Assembly (NCBI GenBank): GCA_041874725.1
Contig: CP097466.1
Span: 4,092,001 to 4,156,000 of the forward strand
Source of the DNA: Duganella sp. BuS-21
Lineage (GTDB): Bacteria > Pseudomonadota > Gammaproteobacteria > Burkholderiales > Burkholderiaceae_D
Direction: 5' to 3'
DNA length: 64,000 nucleotides
Below are positions 1 to 9,799 of the stretch, one piece after another. The notes under the pieces were generated by a model that was not told the origin of the DNA, ran no database searches, and saw nothing but the letters and a program-made list of their open reading frames with translations. The translations under genes and the position numbers were made by a program. Numbering within the stretch: the first letter of the stretch is position 1; each line of letters starts with the position of its first letter.

Positions 1-862
<862 letters not shown>

Positions 863-2029
863 TTAGCTGAACAAACGCAGCGCGCGGGTCGAGCCGGCGG
901 GGATGTCGGCTTCATTCATCTCGGTGTAGAAATCCTGCACCTGGCCGGCGATTTCCGTCAATGCCGCATCCGACAGCGGCTGGTTATAGTCGTCGACGAT
1001 GGTGGCGTCCAGGCGCGCCACCAGCGCCTTGGCGCAGGCGGCCATGGCGCCGAAGCCGTCGCGCGCAGGCGCCACGCACGGCACGTCTAACAACAGCGTC
1101 AGGCGGGCCGTGGTTTCCTCGGCCGGCGTGACGTTGGTCGACAGCGAGAACAGGAAACCGCCCTCGCCGTCCGGCATCACGAAACGGCCGTCCGGACGCA
1201 GGTCGAAGCCCTGCTTCTCCAGCGCGGCGATCAGCGTGTTGACCGACCATGGCGCACCGTTGGTTTGCAGGTTGACGCCCAGCTGGGCATCGTGGCCGGC
1301 GACGAAGCGGTGCAGATTGCGCGCTTCGGCCATGACCTCGATCATGTCCGGCACGGCCGGCTCGGCGCCGATTTCGTCGGCCATGGCGCGCAGGCGCGTC
1401 ACCAGTTCCGAGTATTCGAGTTCGTTCAGCGCGGTGCTGCGGCTGGCCAGCTGCACGCCGCCTTGCAGTTCGGTGTAGACGCCACCGTGGTTGACCGGTT
1501 CCCAGTCGCCGCTGACGGCCTTGCCGATGAAGTGCACCGGCTTGTTGCCCACCATGCGCAGGGTTTGCAGCACCGGCAGCAGCTTGTCGCCGCGCGCCGG
1601 GGCTTCCAGCGCCAGCGGCAGCAGGCAGTCGATCAGCGGGTCGACCAGCGCCGTGGCTTGTTCTGCCGCAGCCGCCGACGCCGCGTTGGCGCGTACCGCC
1701 AGTTCGTCCTCGGTCACCGGCTTGCCGGCCTCGCCGTCGGTGGTGAATTCCGCCGCCACCGCACCGAGAGCCGCCGCCGCAGCGGCAGCTTCGCCGCCGG
1801 CCACGCCGGGCTCCGCGCCGTCGAGCGAGAAGCTCGGCTCCTGGCGCGCGTGCGGCGCCAGCGGTGCGCCCGGCTCGTCGCCGGCGCGCATCAACACGTC
1901 GTCATGATCGGAAGAGAAGGCCCGTTCCACACTTTTTTTGGCCTTGTACTCCTGGATTTTGTTGTACGTGAAGACGCCGGCGACAAACACGCCGGCGGCT
2001 GCGATTAAGCTCATTTGAAGATCTGTCAT
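863..2029 (-). CDS. zipA: Cell division protein ZipA (FtsZ-binding)
   Basis: This 388-residue protein has a short N-terminal membrane anchor (about residues 5-22, rich in A, V, G, F). A charged juxtamembrane stretch and a long Ala/Glu/Pro-rich linker follow, and a folded C-terminal domain (about 255-385) has the size and pattern of the ZipA FtsZ-binding domain. In the family, ZipA tethers FtsZ filaments to the inner membrane at the division site. Position supports the call: it lies between smc and ligA, and zipA-ligA adjacency is well known. Its ATG overlaps the smc stop by 4 bp (ATGA at 2026-2029), which suggests translational coupling. ZipA is poorly conserved in sequence, so the name rests on architecture plus context. 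Confidence 0.85.
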   Translation of the reverse strand: MTDLQMSLIAAAGVFVAGVFTYNKIQEYKAKKSVERAFSSDHDDVLMRAGDEPGAPLAPHARQEPSFSLDGAEPGVAGGEAAAAAAALGAVAAEFTTDGEAGKPVTEDELAVRANAASAAAAEQATALVDPLIDCLLPLALEAPARGDKLLPVLQTLRMVGNKPVHFIGKAVSGDWEPVNHGGVYTELQGGVQLASRSTALNELEYSELVTRLRAMADEIGAEPAVPDMIEVMAEARNLHRFVAGHDAQLGVNLQTNGAPWSVNTLIAALEKQGFDLRPDGRFVMPDGEGGFLFSLSTNVTPAEETTARLTLLLDVPCVAPARDGFGAMAACAKALVARLDATIVDDYNQPLSDAALTEIAGQVQDFYTEMNEADIPAGSTRALRLFS

Positions 2030-5000
2030 GCTGCTTGTGCCTCGGAAGCGAAGTTTGCGGCGGATTCCATATCCACCGCCACGATGCGCGATACACCTTG
2101 TTCCTGCATCGTCACACCGATCAGTTGATTGGCCATCTCCATCGCAATCTTGTTGTGCGAGATGAAGAGGAATTGGGTATGTTCGGACATGCGCTTGACC
2201 ATGCGGCAGAAGCGCTCGGTATTGGCGTCGTCCAGCGGCGCGTCGACCTCGTCGAGCAGGCAGAATGGCGCCGGATTCAAACGGAACATGGAGAACACCA
2301 GCGCGGTCGCCGTCAGCGCTTTCTCGCCGCCGGACAGCAGGTGGATGGTGGCGTTCTTCTTGCCCGGCGGCTGGGCCATGACCTGCACGCCGGAGTCGAG
2401 GATTTCGTCGCCGGTCATGATCAGCTTCGCCTGGCCGCCGCCGAACAGGATCGGGAACAGTTCGGAGAAGTGGCCGTTGACGCGGTCGAAGGTGTCCTGC
2501 AGCAGCTCGCGCGTTTCCTTGTCGATCCGGGTGATGGCGTCTTCCAGCGTGTTGATCGCCTCGGTCAGATCGGCGTTCTGCGCATCGAGGAAGTTCTTGC
2601 GTTCGGAAGCGGTGGCCAGTTCGTCCAGCGCCGCCAGGTTGACCGCGCCCAGCATCGATATCGCATTGGTCAGGCGCGTGACCTCGCCCTGCAGGTAGGA
2701 GGCCTTCATGTCGGGATGCAGCTTCTCCGCCAGCGCCGCTTCGTCGGCCTGCACCTCGGCCAGCTGCGCGGCGAACTGCTCCTGGTTCAGGCGCGCGGCC
2801 TGCTCCTTGAGCTGCATTTCCATGATCTTGTCGCGCTGCGGCTGCAGCGCGCGCTCGGTCGACATGCGGCCTTCCTCGAACAGGCGCAATTGCTGCGCGA
2901 TCTGGTCCAGTTCATGGCGCGCATCCGACAGCGCTTTTTCCTGGCCGCTGCGGCGCTCCAGCAGGTCCTGCAAGCCGTCGTTGGCCGTGCCCTGCTCCAG
3001 TCCTTCCAGCTCCATGCGGCCGGCTTCCAGGCTTGCCGTCACCTGCGCCACCTGCGCAGTGGCGGTGGCGATACTGCGGCGGAATTCCTCGATCTTGCTG
3101 CGCTGGGTCTTCTCGGCGAATTGCACTTCCTGCGCCGCGCGTTCGAGGTCGCGCAGGGCCTGACGTGCGTCGGCCAGGCGCTGTTCCTTGGCCATGAATT
3201 CGGTCTGGCCGTCTTCGTGCTCGCCCTGCAGGTTGCCGAGTTCCATATCGAGCTGTTCGAACTTCTCTTCCGACTCCAGCTTGATCTGCGTCTGCTCTTC
3301 CTCCTGCGCGGCGATTTCGGCCAGGTCGGTTTCGATCTGCGTGCTGCGCTGGTTGAAACGCGCCTCGACCTCGGACAGCTTGACCACGTCCAGCTGCAAT
3401 GTGTGCACCGACGATTGCAGGCTTTGCAGCCTGGCGCGGTAATGGGTCAGACGGCGCGTCAGTTCCGACAGCGCCGCCTCGGCGCGCACCGAACGGGTAC
3501 GCGCCTCGTCGGCCAGCATCTGCTGCGCGCGCAGCTGCTTGGTGATGTTGTCGATTTCCTGCTGACGTCCCAGCATGCCGTCCTGTTCGGAATCGGCGGC
3601 GTAGAAACGCACGCTGTTCTGCGTAACGACGTGGCCCTGGCGCGTGATGAGGGTGCCGCCGGCCGGCAGCTTGGCGCGCTCGGCGAAAGCTTCTGCCGTG
3701 TCCTCGGCCATGTAGACGTTGTGCAGCCAGTCCTGCAACAGACCGCGCAGGCCCGGATCGTTGATCTTCAGCAGATTCAGGAAAGGCTTGAGGCCCGGCG
3801 CTTCCACCGGCACCGGCGGCACGGCGGTGGACGGCGCATACAGCGCCAGCTTGGCCGGCGGCGCATCGCTGAAGAAAGCCTTGGCCCATTCGATGTTCGA
3901 CATCTGCAGCGCCGAAGTGCGTTCGCGCAGCAGCGATTCCAGCGCCGGCTCCCAGCCGCTGTCGATGTTCAGCTTCTGCCACAGGCGCGGCAGCGATTCC
4001 AGCTCGTGCTTCTGCAACCACGGCGTGACCTTGCCCTGCGTCTGCACACGTTCCTGCAACTGGCGCAGCGCATTCAGGCGCGCTTCCAGCTGGGCGTTGG
4101 CGGCGCTTTCGGCGTTGACCTGCTGCTGCGCTTCCTGGCGTTCCTGTTCCAGCTTGGGCTGCTGCTGGTGCGCCTCTTCCAGCAGATAGTTCTGTTCTTC
4201 CAGCGCCTGCTGTTTTTCTTCCAGCTGCAGGCGCAGATTGGCCAGGTGCGAACTGTCCGGCAGACTCAAGCCGCTCTTCTCCTGCTGCAGGCGTTCGCGC
4301 CGCACGGCCAGGCCGTTGAGGATGTTGCTGGCGTTGCGCTGGTGTGCCGACTCCAGCTCCAGCTGTTGCTGCGCCTGCATGATGCGCGCGCGCGATTCGG
4401 TGCTCTTGCCCTGCGCTTCCTTCCAGGCCAGTTCCAGCATCGGCAGCGACTCGGCCTTTTGCTCGGCCATCACCTGCGACTCTTCGACCTTGGCGCTCAA
4501 CTCTTCCAGATTGAATTCCGCTTCTTCGATCTGCTCGCCGAATTCGGTGGCCTGACGCTGCCATTGGTCGCGCTGCGCGGTCAGGGTCGCCAATTGCGCC
4601 TGCAGGCGGCCGCGCGATTCGATCACGAACTTGATCTGTGCTTCCAGGCTGCCGATTTCGGCGTTGGTCTGGTACAGCGCGCCCTGCGCCGTGTGCAGGC
4701 GGTCGCCGGCGGCGAAGTGCGACTGGCGCATCTGCTCCAGCGACAGCTCGACGTTGCGCAGCTTGGCGGTTTGTTCTTCCAGGTCGTTCTGCGCCTGCTC
4801 GACTTCGCGGAAGTATCTATTCTGCTCGGTCTCGGCTTCGATCTTGCGCAGCAGCCAAAGCAGCTTTTGCTTCTCCTCCTGGTCGGCTTGCAGCTGGTGG
4901 AATTTGGTCGCCACGGCGGCCTGCCCTTCCAGCTTTTCCAGGTTGGCGTTCAGCTCGCGCAGGATGTCTTCCACGCGCAGCAGGTTCTCGCGCGTGTCGT

Positions 5001-5553
5001 GCAGACGGTTCTCGGTTTCGCGGCGGCGCTCCTTGTACTTCGATACGCCGGCCGCCTCTTCCAGGAATACGCGCAGCTCTTCCGGGCGCGATTCGATAAT
5101 CCGCGAGATCATGCCCTGGCCGATGATGGCGTAGGCGCGCGGCCCGAGACCGGTGCCGAGGAAGATGTCCTGGATGTCGCGCCGGCGCACCGGCTGGCCG
5201 TTGATGTAGTAAGTGGAGGTGCCGTCGCGCGTCAGCGTGCGCTTGACCGCGATTTCGGCATATTGGCCCCACTGGCCGGCGGCCTTGCCGGCGTTGTTGT
5301 CGAACACCAGCTCCACCGAAGAGCGACCGGCCGGCTTGCGGTGGGTGGAGCCGTTGAAGATCACGTCCTGCATCGACTCGCCGCGCAGCTCGGAGGCCTT
5401 GGATTCGCCCAGCACCCAGCGCACTGCGTCGATGATGTTCGACTTGCCGCAACCGTTGGGCCCCACCACGCCGACCAATTGACCCGGCACCTGGAAATTG
5501 GTGGGATCAACGAAAGACTTAAATCCCGACAATTTAATGGATGATAGACGCAC
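2026..5553 (-). CDS. smc: Chromosome partition protein SMC
   Basis: A full-length SMC ATPase of 1175 residues that, with kleisin ScpA and ScpB (not in this window), compacts and segregates the chromosome. The N-terminal head has the Walker A motif GPNGCGKSN near residue 32. Two long Gln/Glu/Leu-rich coiled-coil arms flank a hinge region around residues 510-650. The C-terminal head carries the ABC signature LSGGEKALTA near 1073 and Walker B CLLDEVDAPLDD near 1100. The start is GTG (5551-5553), giving MRLSSIKLSGFKSF, the typical SMC beginning. No strong Shine-Dalgarno is visible before it. It is the first gene of the smc-zipA-ligA set. The long open frame on the opposite strand is a composition artefact. 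Confidence 0.97.
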   Translation of the reverse strand: MRLSSIKLSGFKSFVDPTNFQVPGQLVGVVGPNGCGKSNIIDAVRWVLGESKASELRGESMQDVIFNGSTHRKPAGRSSVELVFDNNAGKAAGQWGQYAEIAVKRTLTRDGTSTYYINGQPVRRRDIQDIFLGTGLGPRAYAIIGQGMISRIIESRPEELRVFLEEAAGVSKYKERRRETENRLHDTRENLLRVEDILRELNANLEKLEGQAAVATKFHQLQADQEEKQKLLWLLRKIEAETEQNRYFREVEQAQNDLEEQTAKLRNVELSLEQMRQSHFAAGDRLHTAQGALYQTNAEIGSLEAQIKFVIESRGRLQAQLATLTAQRDQWQRQATEFGEQIEEAEFNLEELSAKVEESQVMAEQKAESLPMLELAWKEAQGKSTESRARIMQAQQQLELESAHQRNASNILNGLAVRRERLQQEKSGLSLPDSSHLANLRLQLEEKQQALEEQNYLLEEAHQQQPKLEQERQEAQQQVNAESAANAQLEARLNALRQLQERVQTQGKVTPWLQKHELESLPRLWQKLNIDSGWEPALESLLRERTSALQMSNIEWAKAFFSDAPPAKLALYAPSTAVPPVPVEAPGLKPFLNLLKINDPGLRGLLQDWLHNVYMAEDTAEAFAERAKLPAGGTLITRQGHVVTQNSVRFYAADSEQDGMLGRQQEIDNITKQLRAQQMLADEARTRSVRAEAALSELTRRLTHYRARLQSLQSSVHTLQLDVVKLSEVEARFNQRSTQIETDLAEIAAQEEEQTQIKLESEEKFEQLDMELGNLQGEHEDGQTEFMAKEQRLADARQALRDLERAAQEVQFAEKTQRSKIEEFRRSIATATAQVAQVTASLEAGRMELEGLEQGTANDGLQDLLERRSGQEKALSDARHELDQIAQQLRLFEEGRMSTERALQPQRDKIMEMQLKEQAARLNQEQFAAQLAEVQADEAALAEKLHPDMKASYLQGEVTRLTNAISMLGAVNLAALDELATASERKNFLDAQNADLTEAINTLEDAITRIDKETRELLQDTFDRVNGHFSELFPILFGGGQAKLIMTGDEILDSGVQVMAQPPGKKNATIHLLSGGEKALTATALVFSMFRLNPAPFCLLDEVDAPLDDANTERFCRMVKRMSEHTQFLFISHNKIAMEMANQLIGVTMQEQGVSRIVAVDMESAANFASEAQAA

Positions 5554-5647
5554 GTTGTTATCTGGTGTGTGGGCTGTAAAAGTTCACAATAATACCATTT
5601 TGCGCATCGGATAAGGCCGTAAAACGCGCAACGTTGCGGGGCCGCCG

Positions 5648-6277
5648 TCAGTCGAGCAGCGGCCTGGGCTGGCGCCACATATGGCGGGTATAGGGCTGGT
5701 CGCGCCCGGACAGGTACAGGGCGGCGTGGGTGATCCACAGCTCCGCAGGAATCGGCTCGACCCTGGGCGCCACCAGCAGCACCGGGATACAAAGCACCAC
5801 CAGGATGCGGCTCAGGGCCATGTGGTGCTCGGTGCTGGCATACCAGATGAAGACGCCGGCGACCGCCAGGCCGAGCAGGCAGCCGGTGATGGACTCGGAC
5901 GACGAATGGGCGCCCACGTAGACGCGCGAGATGGCGATCAGCACGGCCAGCAAGACGCCGGCGGCCGTGCTGGCGTAGCGCACCGCTGCCGGCATATGGC
6001 GGGTGGCAAGGAAAGCAGCCACCGGGAATACGGCGGCGGCGCGCATGGCATGGCCGCTGAAGCCGGCGAATTCCACCGAGGCCACGCCTATGCCCCAGCC
6101 GAGGAAGGCCATCTTGGTGATAACAACCAATGCCATGCCCGTGCCGAACAGCGCCAGCCAAATGGCCGTCAGTCGCCAGGATTTTCCGGCCAGCAGCCAT
6201 GCCACAATCGCAATCCCGATCGGCCCGGTTACCGCCAGGCTGCCCACGATACTCAAACTATGCCACCACATCATCAT
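5648..6277 (-). CDS. PAP2-like membrane phosphatase family protein
   Basis: An integral membrane protein of about 209 residues with five or six hydrophobic segments. Two PAP2 (phosphatidic acid phosphatase type 2) signatures can be recognised: FSGHAMRAA, equivalent to the PSGH motif with the proton-donor histidine, and SRVYVGAHSSSES, equivalent to SRxxxxxHxxxD with the nucleophile histidine. The final acidic residue is Glu instead of Asp, and the first motif KxxxxxxRP is not evident: only a lysine in TKMAFLGWG is present. A lipid or undecaprenyl-phosphate phosphatase role follows from the family, but activity is uncertain. The start was chosen at the ATG run 6271-6277, downstream of a GGAG-containing stretch; an upstream ATG at 6313 would add 12 residues. 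It is a lone gene between smc and the DUF1631 gene. Confidence 0.75.
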   Translation of the reverse strand: MMMWWHSLSIVGSLAVTGPIGIAIVAWLLAGKSWRLTAIWLALFGTGMALVVITKMAFLGWGIGVASVEFAGFSGHAMRAAAVFPVAAFLATRHMPAAVRYASTAAGVLLAVLIAISRVYVGAHSSSESITGCLLGLAVAGVFIWYASTEHHMALSRILVVLCIPVLLVAPRVEPIPAELWITHAALYLSGRDQPYTRHMWRQPRPLLD

Positions 6278-6429
6278 CTGCCGCCCTGCTCCTCGTATTT
6301 TGCACTGCAGCATGCATTAAAACATAAGCACGCCTATCTTGGCCAATAATTACCACGTAACAACTATTTGCAGCGCAAGCAAAGCCAAAATTTGCCGCGT
6401 ATATACGTGCCCGTCCTCCTTCCCAACGA

Positions 6430-6566
6430 TTGCCTATTCTCGCCTGAAACTGCCTACGAAATGCCTGCATTTGTCACAGCGAGACTGGCCGCGCCATAGG
6501 GAGTCCGCTTGAACAATGGCTGAAATTTCAGGCATTCCTCAGGCAATTTCAGGCGAAAATAGGCAA
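6430..6566. repeat. Imperfect long inverted repeat between PAP2 and DUF1631 genes
   Basis: Two 38-nt arms (6430-6467 and 6529-6566) are nearly perfect inverted copies, with about five mismatches, separated by 61 nt. Each arm contains repeated TGCCT units, for example CGCCTGAAA followed by TGCCT. CTTCCC-type sequence just outside both arms extends the symmetry. The element accounts for most of the 338-bp gap 6278-6615, where no gene is seen. It could be a MITE-like element or a large mRNA 3' hairpin after the DUF1631 gene. No flanking target-site duplication was obvious. Confidence 0.8.
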
Positions 6567-6615
6567 GGGCTCGGGAAGAGCACCCCATGGTGTGCTCCCA
6601 GCCGGCGCCGGCGCT

Positions 6616-9027
6616 CTAAGCAAGCGCGGCGGATGGAGCGATGCTTGCGTCGTTGTCGGCGCTGCGGGACAAGGCTGCCGAAAGGGCTACCGTGACCACG
6701 CCTTCCGCGCGCAAGGCCCGCGCACTGCCTTCGCGGAAGCGCGTCGCCAGCTCCGTGCCGGACATGGAGAAGGCCTCCTGCCGCGCTGCCGTCGAGAAGA
6801 TATACAGCGTGCGCAGCGGACTGATCCACGCCAACTTCACCTTGCGGCTGCCCCCTTCGTCACTGGCGAACTCCAGCCACATGCCGCGCGTGAGGCCGTC
6901 GACTTCGATGATGGCGTCTTCCTCCTCCGGCGCCGGCGGCGGCTGTTCGGCGCGCGCCTGCTCCTCGGCTTCGGCCTTGGCCTGCAGTTGCAAACGGCGC
7001 TCGGCCGCCTGCTGCGCCACCTGCATCGAGATTTCCAGCTGCCGTTCGGGCGACAGTTCCAGCGGAGCGCGCACGATGGAGGCGTGGCATTCGGCCAGCT
7101 CGGCGAAGAATTGCAGGCGGTCGGCATCCTGCCACTTGATGACATCGAGCCACTTATTCAGCGTCGACAGCAAGCCTGGCAGCTTGGCGATCAATTGCTT
7201 GCGGTCTTCCGGCTTGAGCTTGGGACGGACGCTCCAGATCAGGTCGTCCATGGTTTTGGTGGCGTTGTTGACGGCGCCCGGCTTGTCGTCCTCGATGCTG
7301 TAGGCGATGCTCAACACCGATACCCAGCGCTGCTCCAGGAAGGCTTCCACCACGGCGATCACTTCGCCGGTGCCGATGCGCAGTGCGACGGCGTTCTTGG
7401 CCAGCTTGTTCGACTCGGCCAGTTTTTCCTGCTTGAGCGCGGCCGCGATGGGCGCGGCGATGGCGGCGGCGGCGGCTTTTTCTTCCGCCTGAATCGATGC
7501 TTCAAGCTCGTTGACGGCTTCGGTGAAGACCGACAGCTCCTGTTCGTAGTCGCGGCCGACGCGGTCGACGCTGCGCTGCATGGCTTCGTAGAGCGGATCG
7601 TCCGGGCCTTTGCGCTGCTCCCAGCCCATGCGCGACAGCAATTCCAGCAGGCGGCGGGCAGGATGGGCTTCCTGGAAGAAGAAATTCTTGTCGACCAGCG
7701 CAGCTTTCAGGACGGGGATTTGCAGGAAACGAATCAGCTCGCGTGTTTCCGGTGAAATGCTTTGGTCGCGGAAGACCGTGTCGAACACCGCCGACAGCAG
7801 GTCGATGGTGCTTTCATCGTTGCGCGACAGGCTGCCCTGCGGCATGCTTTGCTTCAGGTTGGGCAGGTAGAACACGTTGGCCGCAGCCGCACCGGCCGGC
7901 GATGCGCTGGCCGCCATCGGCACCGCCTTTTGCAGCTCCGCAAGGTAAGCCAGCAACGGCTGACGTGCGCCGATCTGCGCCGCGCGCTGAGCCTCCTCAT
8001 TAGTCATCGCGCCGACGTGAAAGCCTTGCGCCGGCCCCTGCGGCCAAGCGCCACCGGCCACGACACCCGCCGCCGGCACCCCGCCGCCGCCCGCATGCCC
8101 GCGCTCCGCATTCGGCGCCCACGCGCCGCCGGCCGACAGCGCGGCGGCCGGCAAATCCGGAATCGTCAAATCAAGGCCGCCGGCCACGCCCTGCAGCATG
8201 CCGCTGGCGATGCCATCGACAATCTGCCCCGCCGCCGAGCCGGCCACATCGCTGGCGGCGAAGAACTGCCGCAATTGCTGCGCCAACGCCGCCTGGTTGG
8301 TGCGCGCCTTGGCCGACGCGCCGCCATCCTTGCCGGCATCCAGCTTGCGGCGCTGATAGCCGCCCACCGATCCCGGCAGTGCGCCCTTGCTCTGCAAAGC
8401 CAGGCTCAACGCCTCCAGCATCGGCCCCAGCTCGATAAACATGCCCGGCTTGAGCAGCGGCTGCAACAAAACCACCGCCTCCTCCTCAGGGTCGAACTCC
8501 GCCCAGGCTTGCTGCAACGCCACCAGAAACACCTCTGGCCGGAACGGATTCTGGCCGGTGCGCAGAATATCGCGCTCGAGCAGAAAGCCCAGCCGCACAT
8601 TCAAGGTCTGCAACTGATCGGCGTACAAACTCTCGAACGGCTTGCTGACGCCGCTCAGCGCCACCTTGTTGTCCATCTCCTCGAACGGCACCAGCGACAG
8701 CGACCAGCCGCCATCGCGCGGCGGCTTCTTGGGCGTCGGCGCCAACTCGGCGATCTCGCGCCGCAAGGCTTTCTCCAGCGCACTGGTGGCCAGATGCAGG
8801 AACGCGAAATTCCGGTTGCGCAGCTGATTGCCCGCCCGCAGGCGCTGCTGAATCAGACGGGTATCGCCATCGGAGGCATCAATCAACGCGCCGGCCAGCT
8901 TGTTCGCCAGCTCCAAATACTGGTCGCCCGCGTGCTTGACGGCGATGCCAATCAACTCCTCCAGCAAGCCATGCCGCGGCGACACCGGCGGTTTCGGCGT
9001 GGTGGCTGTGGTGGACGTTGCAATCAT
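6616..9027 (-). CDS. DUF1631 family protein
   Basis: This 803-residue protein is mostly alpha-helical and soluble, and matches the general character of the DUF1631 family found in beta- and gammaproteobacteria. Family members are sometimes labelled thymidine phosphorylase, a name this sequence does not support. It has an N-terminal helical part (about 1-240), an Ala/Gly-rich low-complexity linker (about 240-345), a large helical middle (about 370-650), a Gln/Ala/Glu-rich coiled-coil-like stretch (about 650-700), and a small beta-rich C-terminus. That C-terminus begins GLTRGMWLEF and resembles a PilZ-type barrel, but no RxxxR motif can be confirmed, so c-di-GMP binding is not claimed. The start ATG is at 9025-9027. 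Both neighbours are unrelated and the function is unknown. Confidence 0.8.
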   Translation of the reverse strand: MIATSTTATTPKPPVSPRHGLLEELIGIAVKHAGDQYLELANKLAGALIDASDGDTRLIQQRLRAGNQLRNRNFAFLHLATSALEKALRREIAELAPTPKKPPRDGGWSLSLVPFEEMDNKVALSGVSKPFESLYADQLQTLNVRLGFLLERDILRTGQNPFRPEVFLVALQQAWAEFDPEEEAVVLLQPLLKPGMFIELGPMLEALSLALQSKGALPGSVGGYQRRKLDAGKDGGASAKARTNQAALAQQLRQFFAASDVAGSAAGQIVDGIASGMLQGVAGGLDLTIPDLPAAALSAGGAWAPNAERGHAGGGGVPAAGVVAGGAWPQGPAQGFHVGAMTNEEAQRAAQIGARQPLLAYLAELQKAVPMAASASPAGAAAANVFYLPNLKQSMPQGSLSRNDESTIDLLSAVFDTVFRDQSISPETRELIRFLQIPVLKAALVDKNFFFQEAHPARRLLELLSRMGWEQRKGPDDPLYEAMQRSVDRVGRDYEQELSVFTEAVNELEASIQAEEKAAAAAIAAPIAAALKQEKLAESNKLAKNAVALRIGTGEVIAVVEAFLEQRWVSVLSIAYSIEDDKPGAVNNATKTMDDLIWSVRPKLKPEDRKQLIAKLPGLLSTLNKWLDVIKWQDADRLQFFAELAECHASIVRAPLELSPERQLEISMQVAQQAAERRLQLQAKAEAEEQARAEQPPPAPEEEDAIIEVDGLTRGMWLEFASDEGGSRKVKLAWISPLRTLYIFSTAARQEAFSMSGTELATRFREGSARALRAEGVVTVALSAALSRSADNDASIAPSAALA

Positions 9028-9244
9028 GGGCGGACCTGCTCGATTTATTTCTACATCCCTGCATTGTTACACGACATTTCCACAAAGCAATACCATGAAA
9101 CTAAGAATATGCAATATTTCGCGTATTTTGCTGACTGCCCGCAACTCCGGGCGGCGCAAACGCTGGCTTGATGCGGCGCAAAAGGACAAGGTTGAAGTTT
9201 CCCTACTATAAAAAACTCACCTTTCCCGCCATCAAGGAACCCCC

Positions 9245-9458
9245 ATGAAACTCCTGCACAACCTGGAAACCTTCAGCAAGCTGCTGGCCGCCTTTGCCCT
9301 GGCGATCCTGTCCGCGCGCACGGAAGTGGAATGGGGGAGTGTTAGCCAACCTCCTACAAGCCACCAGGGAGAACTCCGATACCGACCGCGTAGCCGACGA
9401 CGCATCATTGCCGCACCAGAAACGCCCCCGCGTGGCTGGCATTCTTTCACTTTCGTAA
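9245..9458 (+). pseudogene. Small ORF, probably frameshifted at a G5 run
   Basis: An ATG at 9245 with a good Shine-Dalgarno (AAGGA) opens a frame starting MKLLHNLETFSKLLAAFALA. Read straight through, it continues to 9472 with Arg/Pro-rich, low-GC3 codons that do not look coding. Dropping one G in the GGGGG run near 9332-9336 moves it to a frame with better codon use (…ANLLQATRENSDTD…LPHQKRPRVAGILSLS), ending at a TAA at 9456-9458, about 10 bp before the next gene's ATG. The likely reading is a small protein of about 70 residues with an amphipathic or hydrophobic N-terminus, broken or mis-sequenced at the homopolymer. The product is not recognised. Confidence 0.4.
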
Positions 9459-9468
9459 AGGAATCAAA

Positions 9469-9693
9469 ATGAGCACGAATCAAAAAGGCAGCGGCAGCGG
9501 TAGCGGTAGCGGTAGCGGTAGCAAGCAAGGTACCAACCAGGGCAGCAGCAAGCAATCGGGCGGTGCAGGTTCGTCCGGTAGCTCGCGCGGTACTGGTACT
9601 GGTACTGGTACCCAGGGCGGCACTCACGAGCAGCATGTAGAAGCCGGCCGTCAAAGTCACAAAAACGACGGCAAGCAGTCGGGCAACCGCTAA
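9469..9693 (+). CDS. Gly/Ser/Thr-rich low-complexity small protein
   Basis: A 74-residue hydrophilic protein with a clear Shine-Dalgarno (AAAGGA) before its ATG. The first half is almost only Gly, Ser and Thr. It is encoded by tandem hexamers (GGTAGC repeated four times near 9498-9520, GGTACT repeated three times near 9591-9610), giving GSGSGS and GTGTGT runs. The last 25 residues (THEQHVEAGRQSHKNDGKQ) resemble the HxxAGRKGG-type repeats of small stress-induced KGG proteins, but only loosely. No signal peptide or membrane segment is present. The hexamer repeats could gain or lose units without breaking the frame. Function unknown. Confidence 0.6.
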   Translation: MSTNQKGSGSGSGSGSGSKQGTNQGSSKQSGGAGSSGSSRGTGTGTGTQGGTHEQHVEAGRQSHKNDGKQSGNR

Positions 9694-9717
9694 GTCCGAG
9701 CTTACCCACCAAACGGA

Positions 9718-9780
9718 AGGGTCAGGCCCCGTACGGGGTCTGACCCTGAGCCGCAGCGGAGTGCGGGGTGCGGCGGTGCC
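9718..9780. repeat. REP-like palindromic repeat, copy 1
   Basis: A palindrome of about 30 nt (9718-9747, core CCCCGTACGGGG flanked by GGGTCAG and CTGACCC) is followed by GAGCCGCAGCGG…GCGGTGCC. A second, inverted copy of the whole 61-63 bp unit lies at 47466-47526. It sits between convergent genes (the Gly-rich small protein and the ClpP-like gene), so it may also act as a transcript-end hairpin. Confidence 0.85.
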
Positions 9781-9799
9781 GCAATTTTCACTGCTGGCG

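Noticed and set aside
2035..5544. 1169-codon open frame antisense to smc
   Set aside because: Complement of a long Gln/Leu/Glu-rich coiled-coil gene in high-GC DNA. It gives an Arg/Leu/Gln-rich product with no domain, while smc has all expected motifs.
9245..9472. Translational coupling of the 75-codon frame to the next gene through ATGA
   Set aside because: The overlap exists, but codon use after the G5 run is poor in that frame and good in the shifted frame, so the overlap is probably chance.
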